A DNA stretch of 8,243 nucleotides. Origin: CAVPRW01 sp046727435 [NCBI: bacterium] (GTDB lineage: Bacteria > Tectomicrobia > Entotheonellia > J063). The translations under genes were made by a program, and so were the position numbers. The notes beneath the pieces are model-generated. The model was not told where the DNA came from and did not search any database. It was given only the letters and a program-made list of their open reading frames with translations. This document shows positions 1-6,017 of this stretch, piece by piece; positions within the stretch are counted from its first letter, which is position 1; every line of letters starts with the position of its first letter. The stretch is taken from the NCBI GenBank assembly GCA_046727435.1, contig JBKPCR010000108.1, positions 1 to 8,243 on the forward strand, written 5' to 3'.

Positions 1-2177
1 GTGAACACCGCATCGTTGAGCGCCTCTGTCACCACCCGATACTGCTCCTGCAGCCGGTTCACCTGGCTGAACAGCTCGCTGTTCTCGATCGCCTGCGCTA
101 CCTGATTGGCTAGCACGGTCCCCTGCGTCAGATCGCGCGCGGTGAATCGATCAGCGTCTGCCATATCGGCAAAGGTCATGGCCCCGACCACCCGGCCGGT
201 GCGGTCGATGAGCGGGAGTCCCAGTAACGCCTGCGCGTTCAGGGTGCGGGTGATGTCGTTGCATCCATATGGACTTTCCCAAATCCGGTTGCGGAAGGCG
301 GGCTGGCCGGTGTGAATGATCAAGGCGGTATACGAGCTCGGCTCGTTTAAGTCGTGCGATACGCCGACACATAGCTCCGCCCCCTCGCCGAAGCCCGCCA
401 CCATCGTCACCGTATGGCCATCCTCGCCCACACGCCACAAAGCCCCATACGCATACCCCTGAGCCCGGCCGATGGTCTCGAGCAACGGCTGGGCGAGTTC
501 CTCTGGACGCAAGGTCGATAAGGCCACCTTGGCCACCTCAGTCTGGGCTCGTAGGAAGCGCGCTTCCACGGCGAGCGCCGCCTCAGCCCGCCGACGCATG
601 ACGATGTCGGCGAGAAGCTGCTCGTTGACGCGCTTGAGTTCGATGGTCCGCTCCTCAACCTTGAGCTCGAGATCTTCTTTCGCCCGTTGCAACGCTACCT
701 CCACCTCCTTGCGCTCGGTGATGTCAGAGTCCGTGCCAAGCAGCCGATACGGCTTGCCATGGGAGTCGCGGAGCGCCGTCCCACGGGCTAGAAACCAGCG
801 AATGCTGCCCTGCTTATGCACCATCCGATGCTCGATCTCGTAATGAGGGGTCTTGCCGTCAAGATGGTCCCGTGCGCCCATCATGACCCCTTCACGATCA
901 TCGGGATGCACATGGCTGGTCCATGCTTCGATCTTGTTCGGGATTTCAGACTCATCAAAGCCCAGCAACGCCTTCAAGAGCGGATCGAGGTAGATGTGGC
1001 CGGACTCGATATCCCAGTCCCACACCCCCACTTTCCCTGCGTTAACCGCCAGGGTATAACGCTCGCGACTCAGGCGTAACGCCTGCTCCGCCCGCTTACG
1101 CTCGGTTATATCATTGAATGTCACCACAGCGCCGACGATGATCTCCCCCTCGCGGATGGGGGTACTGACATACTCCACGGGGAAATTCGTCCCATTCTTG
1201 CGCCACAACAGACCTTCGCCGTACTGATGCACAGCTCCCGTGGTCAGGGTGGCAAACACAGGACAATCTTCCCACGCATGCGGGGTGCCGTCCGCTTTGG
1301 AATGGTACAGCAGGGCATGCATGGGTTGGCCGAGCAGTTCCTCGATCGTATATCCTGTCACATGGGCGACAGCCGGGTTCACAAAGGTGGCACGGCCATG
1401 TAAGTCCAGCCCATAAATCCCCTCACCTGCCGAGTGCAAAATCAATTCGTTTTGGCGACTGAGCTGTTCGACTGTGGCCTTGGACTCCTCGAGTTGCCGG
1501 GATTTTTCGTTGAGTTGCAGAATCAGATCTCTCGCCACTCGGATGGCCGATGCAGTATGGTTCCGGTACTGTTCCGATGTTCTCGCGGTGATCGCGATAT
1601 AGAGATTTGATCCGTAAATCACGAGAATCTTTGTCAATTCATGGCCTATCGAAAGGGGTCGATGCTCGACATATAGGAGGTATACCAGCATTCCCAGATA
1701 GCAAAATAAGGAAAGATGTCCAAAAAAAAGAACTCTTTTGAAACTTGTATTAATTTGATCCGCTACACGCATCACCATCAGCCAGAATAATAAACTCTTT
1801 TCTCCGCCTGAATAATAGATCATTAAGGTCCATATGAAGACATCACCTATAAGAAACGTGAAACTAATATCAATTTTCTTAATCTTCTCAAAGAATAAAT
1901 AGAGAATCAACCATGAGAGTAGAGAATAACTTGTCACGATTGACGCTATGGCAAAAATGTTTGGCTGCGAAGATGAGTTTAAGATGAATAAGTTGTGGAA
2001 GAAGATACAAAAGGTCAGTAGGCAAAATCCAAGTATTCGCAAGGTGGGAATCTGAACGACATTGAGCCGATAAAGCCGTTGCGCCTTCTTTCGCTCAATC
2101 TCGTTGGGGTCTAAATCGATGACCAGCTGGGGGGGATCACTGTGAGGGTCTCTCGTCCGTCGTTTCGCCATGGTCAT
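1..2177 (-). CDS. Membrane-anchored multi-PAS/GAF sensor protein, N-terminal part (runs off left edge)
   Basis: The frame is open from the start to the window edge (about 725 residues), so the C-terminal output domain, probably a histidine kinase or cyclase, is not visible. Domains in order, counting from Met at 2171: a short charged cytoplasmic tail; a hydrophobic region of several membrane helices at about 42-197; a helical linker; a PAS domain at about 240-360, ending in the PAC-type motif DITERKRAEQAL; a PAS fold-3 type domain at about 369-486, with GVWDWDIESG, HVHPDDRE and DITERKE; a coiled coil at about 490-535; a GAF domain at about 542-690; and the beginning of a third PAS near 700 (VVTEALNDAVF). 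The role is inferred as sensing a small ligand or redox signal and passing it to the unseen output domain. Start choice: ATG at 2177 and ATG at 2171 are in frame two codons apart. A GTG at 2183 has a better-spaced GGAG, so the true start is uncertain. The membrane-segment DNA is much richer in AT than the PAS/GAF part. Confidence 0.87.
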   Translation of the reverse strand, partial: MTMAKRRTRDPHSDPPQLVIDLDPNEIERKKAQRLYRLNVVQIPTLRILGFCLLTFCIFFHNLFILNSSSQPNIFAIASIVTSYSLLSWLILYLFFEKIKKIDISFTFLIGDVFIWTLMIYYSGGEKSLLFWLMVMRVADQINTSFKRVLFFGHLSLFCYLGMLVYLLYVEHRPLSIGHELTKILVIYGSNLYIAITARTSEQYRNHTASAIRVARDLILQLNEKSRQLEESKATVEQLSRQNELILHSAGEGIYGLDLHGRATFVNPAVAHVTGYTIEELLGQPMHALLYHSKADGTPHAWEDCPVFATLTTGAVHQYGEGLLWRKNGTNFPVEYVSTPIREGEIIVGAVVTFNDITERKRAEQALRLSRERYTLAVNAGKVGVWDWDIESGHIYLDPLLKALLGFDESEIPNKIEAWTSHVHPDDREGVMMGARDHLDGKTPHYEIEHRMVHKQGSIRWFLARGTALRDSHGKPYRLLGTDSDITERKEVEVALQRAKEDLELKVEERTIELKRVNEQLLADIVMRRRAEAALAVEARFLRAQTEVAKVALSTLRPEELAQPLLETIGRAQGYAYGALWRVGEDGHTVTMVAGFGEGAELCVGVSHDLNEPSSYTALIIHTGQPAFRNRIWESPYGCNDITRTLNAQALLGLPLIDRTGRVVGAMTFADMADADRFTARDLTQGTVLANQVAQAIENSELFSQVNRLQEQYRVVTEALNDAVF

Positions 2178-2261
2178 AGCCACTTGATATCTGCTCCGTA
2201 TGGCTTTTAGAGCGGCGCAAAGTTTGATCCTCCCGAACCCAAACGATGGTTGATCAACGCG

Positions 2262-2290
2262 AGTATAGAATGAATCAGTGATAACGTCAA
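2262..2290 (-). promoter_or_regulatory. Sigma70-type promoter of the sensor gene
   Basis: On the minus strand a TTGACG box (2285-2290) and a TATACT box (2262-2267) are separated by exactly 17 bases; each matches the sigma70 consensus at 5 of 6 positions. Transcription would start near 2255, leaving a leader of roughly 75-85 nt before the sensor start. The -35 box overlaps the left arm of a 9-bp inverted repeat, a possible operator. Assignment rests on consensus match and position only. Confidence 0.6.
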
Positions 2291-2423
2291 CGACAATTAT
2301 TGAGAATATTAAGGTTACATAGATGTATACTTTATCTTATTTTAGCAAAAATGAGAATATACGGTTTTACTATACTATATCGTATGTGATTTTATATTAT
2401 TTTTGAATATTCTATGACGTTAT
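2281..2423. repeat. AT-rich segment bounded by 9-bp inverted repeats
   Basis: ATAACGTCA at 2281-2289 recurs as its exact reverse complement TGACGTTAT at 2415-2423. Between them lies very AT-rich DNA with runs such as TTTTATATTATTTTT. Further inside, AGAATATT-type words repeat: TGAGAATAT at 2301-2309 and at 2352-2360, and the inverted GAATATTC near 2405. No target duplication is visible outside the arms and no ORF lies inside. It could be a small non-autonomous inverted-repeat element, a regulator-binding region upstream of the sensor gene, or ordinary AT-rich intergenic DNA. The rest of the gap between the sensor gene and the IS (2424-2468) shows nothing recognisable. Confidence 0.4.
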
Positions 2424-2468
2424 GGAATAACCACCGGCGCGAGTTTCGCACAATCAGCACGTCTACCA

Positions 2469-2486
2469 GGCATTGTCAACTTATCG
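2469..2486 (+). repeat. IS6 left terminal inverted repeat
   Basis: GGCATTGTCAACTTATCG. It matches the reverse complement of the right end at 16 of 18 positions, with both differences being C/T changes. It lies 107 bases upstream of the transposase start. Confidence 0.85.
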
Positions 2487-2593
2487 ACGAGCCTATGCAG
2501 CCTCCGCATGATGTGGCATACTTATTCCTCAACCATGGCTCCGCGTGAGAGAAACGCCCTCTCCTTATACCGCTAGACCATCTTGGGGCTGCT

Positions 2594-3310
2594 ATGAACA
2601 CTTCCACACCACCGAACCCGTACACACACCATCGCTTCCCGGCCGAGATCATTAGCCATGGCGTCTGGCTCTACTACCGCTTCTGCCTGAGCTACCGCAA
2701 CGTCGAAGAGCTCCTGTTCGCACAGGGGATCAGTGTGATGTATGAAGCCATTCGAAAATGGTGCCGGAAATTTGGGCAACAGTATGCGAATCAGCTTCGT
2801 CGCCGGTGCCCCAGACCTGGTGACAAATGGCACCTGGACGAGGTGGTCCTCACGATCAATGGCAAGCGGCACTACCTCTGGCGGGCGGTCGATCAGGAGG
2901 GCCACGTACTCGATATTCTGGTCCATAGCCCCCGGAATAAGAAAGCCACCAAGAAGTTTTTCCGCAAGCTGCTCAAAGGGTTGAGATGCGTCCCGCGGGT
3001 GATCATCACGGACAAACTCAAGAGCTATGGCGCGGCACAGCGGGAAGTCATGCCCAGTGTGGAACACCGTCAACATCGCTACCTCAACAATCGCGCGGAA
3101 AACTCCTACCAACCGACCCGTCAGCGGGAACGGCGGATGCAACGGTTCAAATCACCAGGGTACGCACAGCGCTTCCTGTCAGCTTACGGTCCCATCGCGT
3201 CGCATTTCCGACCGCGACGCCACCGGCTCCCTGCCCCCGAGTACCACCAAGAAATGACCCCCAGGTTCCGGATCTGGCGGAAAATTACGGGCCCAGCGAT
3301 GACCGCCTAA
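2594..3310 (+). CDS. IS6-family DDE transposase
   Basis: A 238-residue protein, full length for the family, which catalyses replicative transposition of its own element. The N-terminal part (about 12-60) is the family's DNA-binding region, with HHRFPAEIISHGVWLYYRF and EAIRKWCRKFG. The catalytic triad is visible: Asp82 in WHLDEV, Asp140 in ITDKLKSYG and Glu169 in NNRAENS. The family stretches KRHYLWRAVDQEGHVLDIL and PTRQRERRMQRFKS are also present. There is no frameshift or internal stop, so the enzyme is probably active. The start at 2594 has a weak GGGG five bases upstream; such a poor ribosome site is common for transposases. The remaining reading frames over this segment are shadows. Confidence 0.95.
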   Translation: MNTSTPPNPYTHHRFPAEIISHGVWLYYRFCLSYRNVEELLFAQGISVMYEAIRKWCRKFGQQYANQLRRRCPRPGDKWHLDEVVLTINGKRHYLWRAVDQEGHVLDILVHSPRNKKATKKFFRKLLKGLRCVPRVIITDKLKSYGAAQREVMPSVEHRQHRYLNNRAENSYQPTRQRERRMQRFKSPGYAQRFLSAYGPIASHFRPRRHRLPAPEYHQEMTPRFRIWRKITGPAMTA

Positions 3311-3364
3311 GGGTAGAGCGAGGTGCGGTCATCCCACCTCTACGCCGTGTGAGAGCAGCGGCCC

Positions 3365-3382
3365 CAATAAATTGACAATGCC
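3365..3382 (-). repeat. IS6 right terminal inverted repeat
   Basis: Read outside-in on the minus strand this is GGCATTGTCAATTTATTG, the partner of the left end with two mismatches. The truncated excisionase-like frame starts at the very next base. Confidence 0.85.
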
Positions 3383-3508
3383 ATGCGACGGGGTGACCTA
3401 GCGGAGCATAAGGCGGGGCGGGGTTGGCGGATTCGACGGTCTGCAATCGAGCGGTTTCTGGATGAGCGGCCTGGACGCAAAGCAGAGGCCGCTCGGGGGA
3501 CTCTTTGA
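3383..3508 (+). pseudogene. Excisionase-type helix-turn-helix protein, C-terminal fragment
   Basis: A 41-codon frame beginning at the first base beyond the IS reads MRRGDLAEHKAGRGWRIRRS followed by AIERFLDERPGR, then ends at TGA. It resembles the second half of small MerR/excisionase-like DNA-binding proteins: the wing pattern (R)RGDLxxHKxGRxWRIRRSxIExFL is characteristic. In such proteins the N-terminal helices carry the helix-turn-helix (roughly 20-25 residues). That half is absent here and is not found on the other side of the IS either, so it was probably removed by IS-linked deletion. The ATG is created at, or happens to sit at, the junction, and there is no convincing ribosome-binding site, so a functional product is unlikely. 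In an island with an integrase, such a protein would direct excision or regulate its neighbours. Family assignment is by eye on a short segment. Confidence 0.6.
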
Positions 3509-3644
3509 GGCCGTCAACGCGGCCATTACGAGCGAGGATGCTGGCGAGTGCCTCCATCCATTGACAATGGAGGGCTTTTCGACGGAGCACTTCATGGCCA
3601 TGCGGATAGGGGCGTAAAGCGAGATGTGAGAACTCTGTATATAG

Positions 3645-3672
3645 CCGAGGAGCGGCGTCATCCGCTCCCCGG
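3645..3672 (+). other. GC-rich stem-loop
   Basis: CCGAGGAGCGG (3645-3655) pairs with CCGCTCCCCGG (3662-3672) at 10 of 11 positions around a six-base loop CGTCAT. No T-run follows on either side, so it is not a standard intrinsic terminator. It may act in RNA or as a binding site upstream of the small gene at 3798. Confidence 0.4.
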
Positions 3673-3784
3673 TTGCGATCGCACAGGAGAAACACCCTGG
3701 ACAGAAGAATCCCATGCACGCCGCGTCCTCATCATAACCCGTGCTGTCAGGGGTATCAACTTATCCCTACCCCCCTCGATACAC

Positions 3785-3789
3785 GGAGG
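3785..3789 (+). promoter_or_regulatory. Ribosome-binding site that fixes the 58-aa gene start
   Basis: GGAGG lies eight bases before the ATG at 3798. This strongly favours that start over an upstream in-frame ATG at 3741, which has no such site. Confidence 0.7.
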
Positions 3790-3797
3790 CATCAACC

Positions 3798-3974
3798 ATG
3801 GCGGGTATGCGGGACTACTCAGACCCGGAATTCGACGCCCTGCCCGTGGATGTGCTGCGCGGGCGGCTGATGGCGGAGGTCGAGTCACGCATGGACCTTG
3901 AGGCCTTAGAGGTGACACGTGCACAGGAAGGGGCCGACAACCAAGCCTTATGGACATTACTGCGCTGGACATAG
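3798..3974 (+). CDS. Small acidic protein of unknown function, probably cut short by an amber codon
   Basis: 58 residues beginning MAGMRDYSDPEFDALPVDVL, rich in Asp, Glu, Leu and Ala and probably mostly helical. There is no signal peptide, membrane segment or recognised motif. A strong GGAGG site supports translation from 3798. Odd point: after the TAG at 3972-3974 the same frame continues for 15 sense codons (GEEAQIERLNGEHPR), in keeping with the protein upstream, and reaches TGA at 4020-4022. That TGA overlaps the ATG of the next gene in an ATGA arrangement, typical of translational coupling. The ancestral product was therefore probably 74 residues, with a sense codon (for example Trp TGG) where TAG now stands. 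Either the short form still works or this is a recent pseudogene. The next gene downstream is likely its operon partner. Confidence 0.6.
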   Translation: MAGMRDYSDPEFDALPVDVLRGRLMAEVESRMDLEALEVTRAQEGADNQALWTLLRWT

Positions 3975-4018
3975 GGAGAGGAAGCGCAGATTGAACGCCT
4001 GAACGGAGAGCATCCCCG

Positions 4019-4438
4019 ATGACAGAACCATTATCGAGCTTCGAGACGCCGCTGGACCCATATGAAACCCGTGTGCTGGAGCTGCGAACTGCGGTGTTGC
4101 AGCGTATCCGTCAGGAGGGCGCGCCAGACGATCCGCTGTTGCTGCTGATCATCAGCTCGCTGGCCCGCATCCCAGAATCGGAGGGTGATCGTGTGGCGGC
4201 CGTGGTGGCAGACTTGATGGTCGGCTTACGTCTCTCGCCCCAGGAGCGGCAGAAGACCTATACGTCCGTCGCCGGTGTGGCCCAGGCATTTGATCCAGAA
4301 ATTCAACAATTCAAGGAGTTCTTTCTGGAGGCGGCTCAGCAAGGCGCTCCACGTGACACCCGTGCGGCATGGCGCGCCTATTTGCAGGGGCTCATTGATC
4401 TCTTTGAAGACGGCGCGAAGAGACCGCCGGGCAAGTAG
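4019..4438 (+). CDS. Hypothetical helical protein, 139 aa
   Basis: I do not recognise a family. The protein begins MTEPLSSFETPLDPYETRVL, is soluble, and appears almost wholly alpha-helical, with Leu/Ala/Glu/Arg-rich stretches: about 14-35 (YETRVLELRTAVLQRIRQEG), a hydrophobic helix at 37-50 (DDPLLLLIISSLARI), and three more helices to about 132. The end is basic and Pro/Gly-rich (KRPPGK). No signal peptide or metal motif is seen. GGAG about ten bases upstream and the ATGA overlap with the extended frame of the preceding small gene support the start at 4019. It lies in the decayed island segment as probable surviving cargo. A small regulatory or toxin/antitoxin-like role is possible, but nothing in the sequence demonstrates it. 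Confidence 0.7.
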   Translation: MTEPLSSFETPLDPYETRVLELRTAVLQRIRQEGAPDDPLLLLIISSLARIPESEGDRVAAVVADLMVGLRLSPQERQKTYTSVAGVAQAFDPEIQQFKEFFLEAAQQGAPRDTRAAWRAYLQGLIDLFEDGAKRPPGK

Positions 4439-4713
4439 ATTCATCGCAGATAAGATCAGACAAAAGCCCGCATTCGGAAGTTTGACGCACTCCTGAGCTG
4501 AACTCGTGAACGGAAATCGTCGCGTTAGATGATCAGGCATGGCGCATCCGCCTGCTGCTCCGGTGAGTTTCGTCAGTTTGGTGAGTGTGTAGTGCTTGGC
4601 GCCGAGACGCTTTGCAATTGGCAGGTAGGCATGCCGCCTAGGTGAGACGCCTTTGTGATGCGTGCTGACAGGCAACTGGGCAATCTGACGGGTACCCTCC
4701 AAGCCCAACCGAA

Positions 4714-4728
4714 GCAGGCGAAGCCTGC
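4714..4728 (+). other. Perfect 6-bp stem-loop
   Basis: GCAGGC-GAA-GCCTGC forms a perfect stem with a three-base loop. No T-run follows on either strand, so termination is not obvious. It stands 16 bases before the terminator-like hairpin at 4745. Confidence 0.4.
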
Positions 4729-4744
4729 ACACAACACAAGACAT

Positions 4745-4767
4745 AACCCGGCCAAATGTCGGGTTTT
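4745..4767 (+). terminator. Candidate terminator downstream of the 139-aa gene
   Basis: AACCCGGC (4745-4752) pairs with GTCGGGTT (4758-4765) through eight pairs including one G-U, around the loop CAAAT, and runs into TTTTCC. The T-run is short, so it would be a weak intrinsic terminator. It lies about 300 bases after the last gene stop and before the integrase. The arms also belong to a CGGGT repeat set, so it may instead be a protein-binding site. Confidence 0.35.
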
Positions 4768-4848
4768 CCGTGTCTATCACTATCGACCTGACATCAATAA
4801 GTATCATTAAATGCATGTCTTATGATGTAAATGCCGGGTTTGTCGGGT
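4746..4848. repeat. CGGGT repeat cluster upstream of integrase
   Basis: The pentamer occurs four times in about 100 bases: inverted at 4746-4750 and direct at 4760-4764, 4835-4839 and 4844-4848. The last two copies start nine bases apart. Longer matches are TGTCGGGT, repeated directly at 4757-4764 and 4841-4848, and AACCCGGC (4745-4752), inverted at 4833-4840. Clustered short repeats just upstream of an integrase that has an arm-binding domain recall arm-type or regulator sites, but this is inference. Confidence 0.4.
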
Positions 4849-4906
4849 CCGTAGGAGATACAACAGCTGCAAAGATGCAAAGCAAAAAAAGTGGAGAGAA
4901 GTTCTA

Positions 4907-5398
4907 ATGCGAGGACATATCCGCAAACATTACAAGGACACCCGGAGTCTCATTCTGGATATCGGCTATCAGATCGTGCCGGGTACGGCGAAAATGAAGC
5001 GGGTGCAGAAGTGGGTCACCGTGCAAGGCACCAAGCGGGATGTAGAGCGGAAATTCACCGAGCTCCTGCACCATCTTCACCGTGACGAGTATGTTGAACC
5101 CTGCAAGCTCACGGCAGGGCAATGGTTGGCTGAATGGCTCGAGACTGCCATCAAACCTCCAAACAAGCGGCTCCGGACCTATGAGACGTACCAGAGTGTC
5201 ATCGAGCGCCACTTGAAACCGGCCCTCGGGCACATTCCACTACAATAGCTCAAACCGACCGACATCAAGCGGTACTACAACGAGTCTGCCTTGTTCCCCA
5301 CCACGTTGGAGCAGCATCACACACTGTTGCACAGCGGGCTCAAGGCGGCGCTCTTGCAGAGTCTGGTTCAACGCTTCGTTAGCCAACATAGTTCTTAA
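4907..5398 (+). pseudogene. Tyrosine recombinase (phage-type integrase), N-terminal remnant with amber codon
   Basis: The frame begins MRGHIRKHYKDTRSLILDIG. Residues 1-60 match the AP2-like arm-type DNA-binding domain found at the start of many integrases (QKWVTVQGTKRDVERKFTELL). Residues about 65-160 match the SAM-like core-binding domain (TAGQWLAEWLE, TYETYQSVIERHLKPALGHI). A TAG at 5246-5248 follows HIPLQ, but the frame continues with LKPTDIKRYYNES and TTLEQHHTLLHSGLKAALLQ, exactly as an intact core-binding domain would, so TAG replaces a sense codon (CAG by one change). The homology fades near 5375 and the frame ends at TAA 5396. The catalytic domain with its Arg-His-Arg-Tyr residues (about 200 residues) is missing, so no recombinase activity is expected. 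GGAGAG lies about nine bases before the start. Its position beside the 3' end of a tRNA gene marks it as the integration module of an old island. Confidence 0.88.
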
Positions 5399-5440
5399 AA
5401 AGTCTAACTACCTGAATTAAAATAAAACCTATACTCCAAG

Positions 5441-5523
<83 letters not shown>

Positions 5524-5571
5524 CTGAAATGGAATCCTCGACATGGCGTGAACGACAGTGACTGCCGTCTG

Positions 5572-5589
5572 CTCTGATCCTCCTCAGAG
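5572..5589 (-). other. Stem-loop between secG and tRNA-Leu
   Basis: On the minus strand CTCTGA and TCAGAG form a perfect six-pair stem around GGAGGA, starting five bases after the secG stop. There is no T-run, so it is not a convincing terminator. This agrees with read-through from secG into the tRNA. Confidence 0.35.
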
Positions 5590-5593
5590 TTGC

Positions 5594-6013
5594 CTATTGC
5601 TGCTCCTGCGGCTTCTCCGTCCCTTCGCTCTGTGGAGCAGGGGTCTCAACCGTCCCGGTGCTCTCTGATGCGCCTGGCACGTTTGGAGTCGTCTGCTCGC
5701 CACCCGATGGCGTCGTGGTAGGAGCCGCTGCAGGTCTTGGTACGGGCGCGCTCATGATTACTGAGCCCCCGATGTATTGCGAGGAGAAGATCGCCAGTAC
5801 CAGTGAGGTCACCATAAAAATGCCCGCCGCAGCAGTAGTCAGTTTGCTGAGAAAATTGCCCGGCCCCCGCGGTCCAAACACCGTTTGGCTCGCCCCACCA
5901 AATGCGGCCCCGATGCCTGCCCCCTTACCAGCCTGCAGCAGGACGATCAGAATCAGGGCAACAGCCACAATCACATGTAGAACGACGAGTGGGACATACA
6001 GCCAGACTGGCAC
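5594..6013 (-). CDS. secG: Preprotein translocase subunit SecG
   Basis: SecG is the small accessory subunit of the SecYEG channel in the inner membrane and assists SecA-driven export. From the GTG at 6013 the protein has 139 residues. Membrane helix 1 lies at about 5-26 (LYVPLVVLHVIVAVALILIV), followed by the signature LLQAGKGAGIGAAFGG (25-40) and SQTVFGPRGPGNFLSKLT, and helix 2 at about 58-78. The tail after residue 88 is Pro/Thr/Glu/Gln-rich and longer than in many SecG proteins of about 75-110 residues. The start at GTG 6013 is chosen because GAGGGGG precedes it by about seven bases and SecG proteins begin just before helix 1; the ATG at 6076 would lie within tpiA. It begins four bases after the tpiA stop, so the two are probably co-transcribed. 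Confidence 0.93.
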   Translation of the reverse strand: MPVWLYVPLVVLHVIVAVALILIVLLQAGKGAGIGAAFGGASQTVFGPRGPGNFLSKLTTAAAGIFMVTSLVLAIFSSQYIGGSVIMSAPVPRPAAAPTTTPSGGEQTTPNVPGASESTGTVETPAPQSEGTEKPQEQQ

Positions 6014-6017
6014 TCTA

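Larger units (their letters stand above)
2469..3382 (+). mobile_element. IS6-family insertion sequence, complete
   Basis: A 914-bp element defined by imperfect terminal inverted repeats of 18 bp around one transposase gene. Length, single DDE gene and short terminal repeats all fit the IS6 family. The flanking octamers are GTCTACCA on the left (2461-2468) and ATGCGACG on the right (3383-3390). They differ, so the 8-bp target duplication usual for a simple IS6 insertion is missing. A weak imperfect stem-loop (3313-3343) lies between the transposase stop and the right end. The intact gene and ends suggest the element is, or recently was, mobile. IS6 elements move replicatively and often cause adjacent deletions, which fits the broken gene on the right side. 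Confidence 0.88.
3509..3797. other. Gene-free stretch between excisionase fragment and small gene
   Basis: No frame here shows convincing protein character. A 15-base near-palindrome TCCATTGACAATGGA lies at about 3558-3572, and a TGCGATCGCA palindrome is at 3674-3683. A strong stem-loop at 3645-3672 is listed separately. The overlapping long frames on both strands have no good starts and are probably by-products of high GC content. Confidence 0.4.
4439..4906. other. Gene-free 468-bp stretch with hairpins and repeats before the integrase
   Basis: No believable gene is present. A long minus-strand frame crossing 4226-4816 overlaps the 139-aa gene, has no ribosome site and lacks protein-like composition. 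The left part is GC-balanced with a small TAGGC/GCCTA stem near 4625. The right part (about 4740-4890) turns AT-rich and contains two successive stem-loops and a set of CGGGT repeats, listed separately. The integrase ribosome-binding site, GGAGAG, lies just before 4907. Confidence 0.5.

Noticed and set aside
2300-2430. CRISPR-like or iteron array in the AT-rich segment
   Set aside because: Repeated AGAATAT words are too short and irregularly spaced; there are no regular spacers and no associated genes.
2573-3142. 189-aa frame on the minus strand across the transposase
   Set aside because: It lies antisense inside a clearly coding transposase gene and has no ribosome site; it is a shadow of the GC-rich codon pattern.
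3558-3572. TTGACAATGG motif similar to the inner part of the IS right end, as a relic of a second IS copy
   Set aside because: Only about 10 bases match and they lie within a local palindrome, so chance is the better explanation.
3285-3972. Overlapping long frames on both strands between the IS and the small genes
   Set aside because: They run through the IS end, lack starts with ribosome sites and show low-complexity Pro/Arg/Ala composition without recognisable motifs.
4226-4816. 196-aa minus-strand frame over the gene-free stretch
   Set aside because: It overlaps the better-supported 139-aa gene, has no ribosome site and contains no protein-like domains.
3972-5248. Two in-frame TAG codons (3972 and 5246) read as possible amber recoding
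   Set aside because: TAG is the normal stop of tpiA, secG, gap and the 139-aa gene in this same window, so genome-wide reassignment is implausible. Point-mutation decay of an old island explains both.
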